5,489 nt of DNA from NCBI GenBank assembly GCA_030152405.1, contig JASLJL010000254.1:1-5489 (forward strand), written 5' to 3'. The translations under genes were made by a program, and so were the position numbers. Positions 1 to 5,489 of the stretch are shown here, piece after piece. The stretch is from Gordonia sp. (in: high G+C Gram-positive bacteria). GTDB lineage: Bacteria > Actinomycetota > Actinomycetes > Mycobacteriales > Mycobacteriaceae. The notes below the pieces were generated by a model. It was not told the DNA's origin. It did no database searches and saw only the letters and a list, made by a program, of their open reading frames with translations. The first letter of the stretch is position 1; the number at the start of each line of letters is the position of its first letter.

Positions 1-414
1 AGCGCTCGCACGCTCGAGGATCGGCCGGGCGTCGTCGAAGCCGTACTTGAGCATGCCGGAGTAGTCGGCGTGTCCGGGACGGGGGCGCGTCAGGGCGGCG
101 TTCCGCGCGCTGCCTGCGAGTTCGTCCTCGTCCACCGGGTCTGCCGACATGACCTTCTCCCACTTCGGCCACTCGGTGTTGCCGATCTCGACGGCGATCG
201 GACCGCCGAGGGTGGTGCCGTGGCGCACGCCGCCGATGACGGTCACCTCATCGGCCTCGAACTTCATGCGGGCACCGCGGCCGTAGCCGAGACGACGACG
301 CGCCAATTGTTCGGCGATGTCCGAGGTGGTGATCTCCACCCCCGCAACCATGCCCTCGACCAGGGCCACCAGGGCCGGTCCATGTGATTCTCCGGCAGTC
401 ATCCAACGCAGCAC
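1..414 (-). CDS. aroC: Chorismate synthase, N-terminal 138 residues (runs off left edge)
   Basis: Chorismate synthase makes chorismate from 5-enolpyruvylshikimate-3-phosphate using reduced flavin; it is the last common step of aromatic synthesis, in the cytoplasm. The visible part has the family signatures: TAGESHGP (residues 6-13, with catalytic His11), [12 protein letters not shown] in the flavin/substrate region, GGPIAIEIGN, and [11 protein letters not shown] (His115 is the second catalytic His), ending at ERASA. Family length is about 390-410 residues, so roughly two thirds lies outside the window. I chose the GTG at 414 because it restores the actinobacterial N-terminus (M)LRW before TAGESHG; the in-frame ATG at 402 (codon 5) would remove it. 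The GTG start overlaps the end of the prepilin peptidase by 16 nt and has no clear Shine-Dalgarno, so translation is probably coupled. Residue 5 is Met where relatives usually have Ile. The M. tuberculosis orthologue is annotated aroF. Confidence 0.96.
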   Translation of the reverse strand, partial: MLRWMTAGESHGPALVALVEGMVAGVEITTSDIAEQLARRRLGYGRGARMKFEADEVTVIGGVRHGTTLGGPIAVEIGNTEWPKWEKVMSADPVDEDELAGSARNAALTRPRPGHADYSGMLKYGFDDARPILERASA

Positions 415-830
415 AGGTCAATTGTTCCAGAAGCCCCGACGACGCCGGTGACCAGCCATGCCAACGTGACCGCCACGAGCGCCGGTCCGTGTGCCGCCCG
501 TCGCGTCCGGCGCACGGCGAGGACACCCGCCGAGACGATCGCGGCCCCGACCACCGCGAGGGCCGCAGCCCCGGGATCTGCGATCAGACCGCCGCAGACG
601 ACCGCCAGTTTCACGTCTCCGCCACCGCAGAGACCACGGGCGAAGGCCGCCGCGTACGGGAGCGCGCACACCGCCGCGGCGACGACGACCACCGGCGTGC
701 CCGCACTCGTCCACGCCACCGCTCCGATCGCCGGAAACGTCAAGAGGTTCGGGATGCGCCCGGTGCGGGCGTCGACGACAGCGCACAGCACAATCACACC
801 GCTGAGGACGATCATCATGCTCGTCAGCAT
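399..830 (-). CDS. Short A24-family prepilin peptidase (catalytic core only)
   Basis: This is a 143-residue, very hydrophobic membrane protein. It carries both catalytic aspartates of A24 aspartic peptidases: Asp20 in [11 protein letters not shown] and Asp72 in GGGDVKL, the family's GxGD motif. Hydrophobic stretches lie around residues 5-19, 29-40, 46-62, 76-88, 90-105 and 115-131. The N-terminal methyltransferase domain of long PilD-type enzymes is absent, so it resembles TadV/CpaA-like enzymes or the M. tuberculosis protein Rv2551c, annotated as a probable prepilin peptidase. Family members cleave type IV or Flp pilin leaders at the inner face of the membrane. No pilin or secretion gene is visible here, so its substrate is unknown. 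The start is uncertain: ATG 830 is the first in-frame candidate after aroE but has no good Shine-Dalgarno, and ATGs at 818 and 815 would also keep both aspartates. Its end overlaps aroC by 16 nt. Confidence 0.88.
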   Translation of the reverse strand: MLTSMMIVLSGVIVLCAVVDARTGRIPNLLTFPAIGAVAWTSAGTPVVVVAAAVCALPYAAAFARGLCGGGDVKLAVVCGGLIADPGAAALAVVGAAIVSAGVLAVRRTRRAAHGPALVAVTLAWLVTGVVGASGTIDLCCVG

Positions 831-868
831 CGCCCGAGATCGTCGAACTGACCAGGACGGTGTCCACA

Positions 869-885
869 GGCGCCGCGCGGGCGCC
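869..885 (-). other. Small GC-rich hairpin in the aroE-peptidase gap
   Basis: The 70-nt gap between aroE and the peptidase gene (831-900) holds a perfect 6-bp inverted repeat, GGCGCC / GGCGCC, around a 5-nt loop. It begins about 15 nt after the aroE stop on the minus strand. The sequence after it has no T-tract, so it is not a canonical intrinsic terminator. It could be a weak attenuating or RNA-stabilising hairpin, or chance in GC-rich DNA, since GGCGCC is itself a palindrome. I see no convincing -10/-35 promoter in the rest of the gap. Confidence 0.3.
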
Positions 886-900
886 GAGATAGGAAAACGC

Positions 901-1716
901 TCAGGGCAGGGAGGCGCCGACCGCGGCCGCCATCGCAGCCTTCGGTGCGGGACGCCCGGTGAACTGCTCCACCTGGCTGAACGCCTGATTGAGCAGCATC
1001 ACGATGCCGCCGACCACGACGCCGCCCGACGACTCCACGGCGCGAGCGAGCGGTGTGGGCCACGGATCGTAGATCACGTCGACGACTCGTCTGGAGAGTG
1101 CGACGGCGTCGGCGATCGTGGCGGCGCCCGGTGCGGGCACCGTCGAGATCGTCACATCGGCCTCCGCGCACTCGGCGCGCACCGCCGCCGATTCGAAATC
1201 CACCACCCGCGCGGACACGGACAGCCGCTCGGCGAGATCGAGCACGCCACGCGCTCGACCTGCGTCGCGCGCGACGACGGCCACATCGGTGACGCCTGCG
1301 TCGGCCAGGGCGGCGAGCGCCGGCAGTGCGGTTCCGCCCGCTCCCACGATCACCGCGCGCGTCGCGGCGTCGGGGAGCCCGACCTGCCCGAGCGCGCCTG
1401 CGACGCCGTCGACGTCGGTGCAGTCGGCCCGCCAACCGTCCGACGTGCGGACCAGTGTGTTCGCCGAACCGATCAGCTCCGCGCGCGGAGTGCGCACATC
1501 GGCGAACGCCAACGCCGCGAGCTTGCAGGGCATCGTCACCGAGAAGCCGACCCACTCGACGCCCGCGTTCCCGACCCGGGCGGGAAGTTCGTCCGCGGTG
1601 GTCTCCAGCGCGTCGTAGGTCCACCCCTCCAACCCGAGCGCGGCGTAGGCGGCGCGATGCAGGTCGGGTGACCGGGAATGTCCGACCGGCGACCCGAGAA
1701 CGGCCGCCTTACTCAC
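901..1716 (-). CDS. aroE: Shikimate dehydrogenase (NADP-dependent)
   Basis: AroE reduces 3-dehydroshikimate to shikimate with NADPH, the fourth step of the shikimate pathway. The 271 residues match normal family length. The N-terminal substrate domain shows SPVGHSRSP (residues 9-17, shikimate-binding serines), SVTMPCK with catalytic Lys65, GSANT with Asn86, and TDVDG with catalytic Asp101. The nucleotide domain has the dinucleotide loop GAGGTALPA (125-133). The C-terminal helix has NQAFSQVEQFTG with conserved Gln244. YDPWPTPL is shared with the M. tuberculosis enzyme as I recall it. The start is a GTG at 1716, inside the end of mltG (GTGAGTAA, 8-nt overlap), with no strong Shine-Dalgarno, which suggests translational coupling. 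Two residues stand out: Cys64 directly before the catalytic lysine, where His or Gly is more usual, and Cys99 where most family members have Asn in the NTD motif. Confidence 0.96.
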   Translation of the reverse strand: MSKAAVLGSPVGHSRSPDLHRAAYAALGLEGWTYDALETTADELPARVGNAGVEWVGFSVTMPCKLAALAFADVRTPRAELIGSANTLVRTSDGWRADCTDVDGVAGALGQVGLPDAATRAVIVGAGGTALPALAALADAGVTDVAVVARDAGRARGVLDLAERLSVSARVVDFESAAVRAECAEADVTISTVPAPGAATIADAVALSRRVVDVIYDPWPTPLARAVESSGGVVVGGIVMLLNQAFSQVEQFTGRPAPKAAMAAAVGASLP

Positions 1717-3469
1717 AGTTGACCGTCAGGAGCTTGTTCGTGCAGGCCACCTGCCGGTTCTTCTTGTGCTGACCGAAGGTCTTCGCGAAGAGCGTCGTGC
1801 CCTTGTTGTCGACGGTGACGAAGTACAGCCAATCGCCCGGCGTCGGATTCTCCGTCGCGGACAGCGCCCGCTCCCCGACCGCGCCGATCGGCGTGAGCGG
1901 CAGACCGTCGTGGTGATAGGTGTTCCACTTGTTGTCGTCCATGAACGAGTCGCCGTGGACGTCGATGTTGGCGATCGCCGCGGTGTAGTTCACCGTCGAG
2001 TCCATCTGCAGCTTGATGTTCTGGTCGAGTCGATTCATGATCACCCGGGCGACCTTCGGGAAGTCGTCCTCGTGCTGCGCCTCCGCCTCGACGATCGACG
2101 CGATCGTCAGCATGTCGTACGGCGACTTCCCGCCGTCGGACCCGCTGAGCAGTCCCCAGGCGGTGAAGCGGGCGACGCTGCGGGTGATGAGGTCCTTCAG
2201 GATGCCCTGTGCGTCGAGGCGGGGATCGACGTCCTCCCACGCCCCGGACGCGATGAGGCCCTCGAGGCGACGGTGATCACCGGTCAGCTCCTTGACCTTG
2301 GCCGACGCCCACTCCGGCACCCCCAACGACTCCGGCGTCGCCTTCGCGGCGGCCTCGGTGAGCTGTTCGACGGTGACACCGTACTGACGATCGTCGGTGG
2401 AGAACGTGGTCGCCTTCGAGATCATCTGGAAGAGGCCGGGGCGGGTGGTGCCGTCGGAACTCTTCTTCGAATCGAGCTGGAGTCCTTCGGGGACCACGAA
2501 CCGTCCGACCCGCTTGTCGGCGCCCGACATCATGTCCAGTGCGGCCTTGGCCGAGAGTCCCTTGGGAAGGTTGTAGAAACCCGCCGAGACGCCCGCACCG
2601 CCCTCTGCCGCGTCGACGAAGGCCCGCTGACTGCCGACGACTCCCGCGTCGGCGAGCGTGGTGCCCACGTCGCGGATCGCGGCGTCGGCCGGGACCTCGA
2701 CGAGAACCGACCCGGAGCCGGTGGTGCTGCTGAAGTCGGTGCGCGAATCGAACACGCCCAGCCACTTGAGGCCGAGACCGCCGAGCACCAGCACGGCGAC
2801 CAGGACGAGCGCCCCGATCACCAGCAGCAGACGACGGTTCTTCCGCCGGTCGGGCATCGCACCGCCGTGCACCGGGATCTCCCCGGTGTCGGCGTCATCG
2901 TCACGGGACTCGAGGATGTCGGGCGCGGGGGGCGTGTACACGGGTCGGGCGTGCACCGGCTCCGTCGCCGCGGCGCTCGGAGCCTCGTCGAGCACGTCGA
3001 ACGTCGGCTCAGGGCTGCGGACCGGCTCGGGGTCGCGGACCGGTTCTGGGTTGCGGACCGGTTCCGGCAGGCGCGGGGCGGGCGAGGCGAACAGCTGATC
3101 ATCGGTGCCCGTGACCGGGGCCTCCGGTGTCGGTGCCGGCGCATGCGGTTCGGCGAAACGCATCATCGGCTCCGGGGAAGCATCGCGGTAGCGGACCTCG
3201 AAGTACGGCGACGGCGCTCCCTGCTGCGGCTCCGGCGTCCGGTACTCGATCGTGGGATCGGGCAGCTCGCTCTCCACACGCACGATCGGGATGCTGCCGG
3301 TGGTCGTCGGGTCGCCCGGTCCACGTCGGCGCCTGCGCCGGTTGCCCGCCTGCACCGCCGACGGATCGGCGAAGAAGCGACGAGGATCGGGGGCGCCCGG
3401 CGTCCCCTCGTTCGCATGGCGGGGCCGGGAGTCGTCCCCGGGGCGGGGCGTACGGTCCTGGTCGGTCAT
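1709..3469 (-). CDS. mltG: Endolytic murein transglycosylase MltG with long cytoplasmic tail
   Basis: MltG (YceG family) cuts nascent glycan strands and is thought to end peptidoglycan polymerisation at the outer face of the cytoplasmic membrane. The 586 residues divide into: a charged, proline-rich, presumably disordered cytoplasmic tail (about 1-210, with six arginines at 44-49 and a PEPVRx repeat at 135-155); one transmembrane helix (about 213-238) after a basic DRRKNRR stop; a LysM-like region (about 252-315) followed by VVPEGL (325-330); and the catalytic domain with IASIVEAEA. Glu461 there aligns with E. coli Glu218. LQMDSTVNY, NTYHHDGLPLTPIG and LYFVTVDNKG follow. E. coli MltG is about 340 residues; the extra length is mainly the N-terminal tail plus some insertion at about 331-440. 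The only two cysteines, 576 and 585, sit at the extracytoplasmic C-terminus. ATG 3469 is chosen because a strong Shine-Dalgarno precedes it. The end overlaps aroE by 8 nt. Confidence 0.95.
   Translation of the reverse strand: MTDQDRTPRPGDDSRPRHANEGTPGAPDPRRFFADPSAVQAGNRRRRRRGPGDPTTTGSIPIVRVESELPDPTIEYRTPEPQQGAPSPYFEVRYRDASPEPMMRFAEPHAPAPTPEAPVTGTDDQLFASPAPRLPEPVRNPEPVRDPEPVRSPEPTFDVLDEAPSAAATEPVHARPVYTPPAPDILESRDDDADTGEIPVHGGAMPDRRKNRRLLLVIGALVLVAVLVLGGLGLKWLGVFDSRTDFSSTTGSGSVLVEVPADAAIRDVGTTLADAGVVGSQRAFVDAAEGGAGVSAGFYNLPKGLSAKAALDMMSGADKRVGRFVVPEGLQLDSKKSSDGTTRPGLFQMISKATTFSTDDRQYGVTVEQLTEAAAKATPESLGVPEWASAKVKELTGDHRRLEGLIASGAWEDVDPRLDAQGILKDLITRSVARFTAWGLLSGSDGGKSPYDMLTIASIVEAEAQHEDDFPKVARVIMNRLDQNIKLQMDSTVNYTAAIANIDVHGDSFMDDNKWNTYHHDGLPLTPIGAVGERALSATENPTPGDWLYFVTVDNKGTTLFAKTFGQHKKNRQVACTNKLLTVNCE
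3017..3070 (-). repeat. Three-copy 18-bp in-frame repeat in mltG
   Basis: On the plus strand the word GCGGACCGG recurs at 3017, 3035 and 3053, exactly 18 nt apart, with diverged second halves. On the coding strand it encodes the hexapeptide PEPVRx three times (x = N, D, S) and then PEP, at about residues 135-155 of MltG. The period is a multiple of three, so gain or loss of copies would keep the frame. It lies in the disordered cytoplasmic tail and may vary in copy number between strains; that variability is inference. Confidence 0.85.
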
Positions 3470-3478
3470 GTCGGTCGA

Positions 3479-3485
3479 TCCTCCT
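3479..3485 (-). promoter_or_regulatory. Strong Shine-Dalgarno for mltG
   Basis: The coding strand reads AGGAGGA in the 30-nt gap between the ruvX stop and the mltG ATG, leaving 9 nt before the start codon. It is the clearest ribosome-binding site in the window and fixes ATG 3469 as the mltG start. An overlapping ATG at 3486-3488 is in another frame and includes part of the site itself. The other starts here rely on overlap with the upstream gene, so mltG may be the one gene translated independently. Confidence 0.8.
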
Positions 3486-3499
3486 CATAGCGGCGCGCG

Positions 3500-3946
3500 T
3501 CAACGACGGGCGTCCAGCCATCCCTGCAGAATTGCCACAGCCGCGGCCTGGTCGACGACGGCGCGCGCATCCTTCGCGTTGACGCCACTGGCGCGCAGCG
3601 CGGTCGTCGCAGTGACCGTCGTCAGTCGTTCATCGTGGTATTCGACGCCCACGTCGGGCGCACCGTCGCGTCCGCGCAGCGCGGCCTCGAGTCGATCGCC
3701 GAACGCGCGAGCCGCCTCGACGGCCGGTCCGTCGGTGTTGCGGAGCGTCCTGGGCAGCCCGACGACCACACCGATCGCCTCGTACTCGTCGACGATGGCC
3801 ACCACGCGCTCGACGTCGCCGTCGTGCTTGGTGCGTTGCACGGTCTCCACCGGCGTGGCGAGGATCCCGTCGGGGTCGCACACGGCGACTCCGACACGGA
3901 CGCTCCCCACGTCGATCGCGACGCGCCGCCCTCGGGGCGTGATCAT
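3500..3946 (-). CDS. ruvX: YqgF/RuvX-family RNase H-fold nuclease
   Basis: This 148-residue protein is of normal length for the YqgF family, described as a putative Holliday junction resolvase and, in E. coli, as a nuclease needed for 16S rRNA 5'-end maturation. The acidic active-site positions are present: Asp12 in [16 protein letters not shown], the DERLTT motif (Asp105, Glu106), and Asp132 in [20 protein letters not shown] (61-69) matches the conserved VGLP loop. The start ATG at 3946 overlaps the alaS stop as ATGA, a classic coupled junction; no strong Shine-Dalgarno is needed or seen. It ends 30 nt before mltG. The alaS-ruvX pairing is common in bacteria and fits a translation/RNA-processing role as well as the older recombination name, but the sequence alone cannot decide between them. 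Confidence 0.93.
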   Translation of the reverse strand: MITPRGRRVAIDVGSVRVGVAVCDPDGILATPVETVQRTKHDGDVERVVAIVDEYEAIGVVVGLPRTLRNTDGPAVEAARAFGDRLEAALRGRDGAPDVGVEYHDERLTTVTATTALRASGVNAKDARAVVDQAAAVAILQGWLDARR

Positions 3947-5489
3947 CGGCCCCCGACGACGTCGCGAAGACGCGTCAATGCGGCGTCGACACCCGCCGCA
4001 TCGGTGCCCGAGCCCTGCGCGAGGTCGGGTTTGCCGCCACCGCGACCGGCGACGAGCGGCGCGATCTCCTTGACCACGTCACCCGCCTTGATGCCCGCGG
4101 CCCGTGCGGCGTCGGTGGTGCCGACCGCGAACGGGACCTTGTCCCCGTCCGCTGAGAAGAGAGCGACCACCGCGTTCCGGTCGGCCACGCGACCGCGCAG
4201 ATCGGTGACCAGCGTGCGGAGGCCGTTGGCGTCCACCCCGTCGGCCACCCGACCGGCGACGACGAGCGTGTCGCCGACCGTCTGAGCCTGATCGATGAGA
4301 CCGGAGACGGCGGCACGCGCCTGCTCGGCCTTCACCGCTTCGAGCGCCTTCTCGGCGTCGCGGAGTTTCGTGACGAGCTGGTCGACCCGACCGGGGACCT
4401 GCTCGGACGGCACCTTCAGAGTCGACGCGAGACCTGCCATGAGCGCACGCTCCTTCGACAGGTACCGGAACGAGTCCATGCCGACGTAGGCCTCGACACG
4501 TCGAACACCCGAACCGACCGACGACTCGCCGATCACCGTGATCGGGCCGATCTGGGCCGAGCTGCCGACGTGCGTGCCGCCGCACAGTTCCATCGAGAAG
4601 GGTCCGCCGATCTCGACCACGCGCACGCGGTCGCCGTAGTTCTCGCCGAAGAGCGCCATCGCGCCCATCGCCTTCGCCTTGTCCAAGTCGGTTTCGAAGA
4701 TGTTGACTCCGAAGTTGGCCTCGACGGCTTCGTTGCTGATCTGCTCGATCTGCTCCCGCTGGGCGTCGGTGAGACCGTTGCCGGAGTGGAAGTCGAACCG
4801 CAGATAGCCGGGACGGTTCAAGGAGCCGGCCTGGGTCGCGGTCGGTCCGAGCACCTGCCGGAGCGCGGCGCCGACCATGTGAGTGCCCGAGTGTCCCTGG
4901 GTGGCGCCGTGCCGCCACGCGGCGTCCACGCTGGCGAGCACGTCGGCGCCCTCGGTGATCTCGCCTTCGTCGACGACCACCCGGTGCAGCCACACCTGCT
5001 TGCCGACCTTCTGCACGTCCTTGACCGCCAGCCGCACGCCGTCGGAGGTCGTGATGACTCCCTGATCGGCCATCTGACCGCCGGACTCGGCGTACAGCGG
5101 GCTGCGATCGAGGATCACCTCGAGTTCGGTGCCGGGCACCGCCGAGCGCACCCGCTCGCCGCCCGCGACGAGACCGAGCACCCTGGCCTCGGAGACGAGC
5201 TCGTCGAATCCGGTGAACACGGTCGGGCCGCGGTCGAGGAACTCCCGGTACACGGTCTGATCGGCGTGCGAGGCCTTGCGCGACGAGGCGTCCGCCTTCG
5301 CACGACGTCGCTGTTCCGCCATCAGCTCGGTGAATCCGTCACGATCCACGTCGAGACCGGCCTCGGCGGCCATCTCGAGGGTCAAGTCGATCGGGGAACC
5401 GTACGTGTCGTGCAGGGCGAAGGCGTCGTCGCCGCTGATCTGCGACCGTCCGGACGCCTTGGTGGAGTCGGCTGCCTCGGAGAACAGCT
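3943..5489 (-). CDS. alaS: Alanyl-tRNA synthetase, C-terminal 514 residues (runs off right edge)
   Basis: AlaRS charges tRNA-Ala and hydrolyses mischarged Ser/Gly-tRNA-Ala. The reading frame stays open to the window edge (514 complete codons plus two bases). Full-length actinobacterial enzymes are about 890-900 residues, so the catalytic N-terminal core is missing here. Visible in order: the end of the aminoacylation/tRNA-recognition part ([13 protein letters not shown], then [13 protein letters not shown]); a beta-barrel region with PLYAESGGQ; the editing domain with the zinc motifs HSGTH (4893-4879) and CGGTH (4584-4570); [13 protein letters not shown]; a heptad-like linker ([19 protein letters not shown]); and the C-Ala domain ending with [14 protein letters not shown]. 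The editing motifs are intact, so proofreading should be functional. The stop overlaps the ruvX ATG by 4 nt. One oddity is Ser (TCC, 5397-5395) where the DTYGFP motif normally has Phe. The 5' end and any leader are outside the window. Confidence 0.97.
   Translation of the reverse strand, partial: LFSEAADSTKASGRSQISGDDAFALHDTYGSPIDLTLEMAAEAGLDVDRDGFTELMAEQRRRAKADASSRKASHADQTVYREFLDRGPTVFTGFDELVSEARVLGLVAGGERVRSAVPGTELEVILDRSPLYAESGGQMADQGVITTSDGVRLAVKDVQKVGKQVWLHRVVVDEGEITEGADVLASVDAAWRHGATQGHSGTHMVGAALRQVLGPTATQAGSLNRPGYLRFDFHSGNGLTDAQREQIEQISNEAVEANFGVNIFETDLDKAKAMGAMALFGENYGDRVRVVEIGGPFSMELCGGTHVGSSAQIGPITVIGESSVGSGVRRVEAYVGMDSFRYLSKERALMAGLASTLKVPSEQVPGRVDQLVTKLRDAEKALEAVKAEQARAAVSGLIDQAQTVGDTLVVAGRVADGVDANGLRTLVTDLRGRVADRNAVVALFSADGDKVPFAVGTTDAARAAGIKAGDVVKEIAPLVAGRGGGKPDLAQGSGTDAAGVDAALTRLRDVVGGR

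Noticed and set aside
824..1624. Minus-strand open frame in another register over aroE
   Set aside because: Arg/Gly-rich translation; the competing frame has every shikimate dehydrogenase motif.
448..1671. Open frame of 407 codons on the plus strand across the peptidase and aroE
   Set aside because: It crosses two well-supported genes in antisense, has a composition biased to Arg, His, Ala and Gly, and no family motif.
3017..3070. Regularly spaced repeats as a possible CRISPR fragment
   Set aside because: The unit is only 18 bp with no spacers, lies in frame inside mltG and encodes a simple hexapeptide repeat.
3426..3440. Short inverted repeat near the mltG start as a regulatory hairpin
   Set aside because: Only four uninterrupted pairs before a mismatch or bulge, and it lies inside the coding region; such matches are common at this GC content.
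3486..3488. ATG upstream of mltG as an alternative start
   Set aside because: It is not in the mltG frame and lies upstream of, and next to, the AGGAGG site, which fits ATG 3469 instead.
1766..3490. Long open frame (574 codons) on the plus strand, antisense to nearly all of mltG
   Set aside because: Its translation is Arg/Gly/Val-rich low-complexity sequence with no recognisable domain, and the opposite strand encodes a clear MltG. Long antisense frames are expected in GC-rich DNA.
3252..4073. Plus-strand open frame spanning parts of mltG, ruvX and alaS
   Set aside because: Ser/Arg/Thr-rich translation with no domain, lying over three conserved genes on the other strand.

Overview
The window is a GC-rich stretch, with strong G/C preference at third codon positions, from an actinobacterium. 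The protein sequences and gene order point to the Mycobacteriales. My guess is a Gordonia-like organism, because recalled Mycobacterium tuberculosis orthologues look similar but clearly diverged; the genus is inferred, not shown. All real genes lie on the minus strand, so the biological reading order runs from high to low coordinates. About 98% of the window is coding.

In transcription order the genes are: the C-terminal part of alaS (alanyl-tRNA synthetase, running off the right edge); ruvX/yqgF (RNase H-fold putative Holliday junction resolvase or pre-16S rRNA nuclease); mltG (membrane-anchored endolytic murein transglycosylase with a very long cytoplasmic tail); aroE (shikimate dehydrogenase); a short A24-family prepilin peptidase; and the first 138 codons of aroC (chorismate synthase, running off the left edge). 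alaS/ruvX overlap by 4 nt, mltG/aroE by 8 nt, and the peptidase and aroC by 16 nt. The only gaps are 30 nt (ruvX to mltG, holding a strong Shine-Dalgarno) and 70 nt (aroE to peptidase, holding a small GC hairpin). I see no promoter or canonical terminator, so the six genes look like one transcription unit.

The genes do unrelated jobs: tRNA charging, nucleic acid processing, peptidoglycan chain termination, aromatic amino acid synthesis and possibly pilin maturation. The alaS-ruvX-mltG-aroE order is a known conserved actinobacterial neighbourhood. I found no undescribed system, mobile element, CRISPR array or RNA gene. The points worth a second look are the orphan prepilin peptidase wedged between two shikimate-pathway genes, the repeat-bearing disordered tail and C-terminal cysteine pair of MltG, and a few substitutions in or next to conserved motifs of AroE and AlaS.
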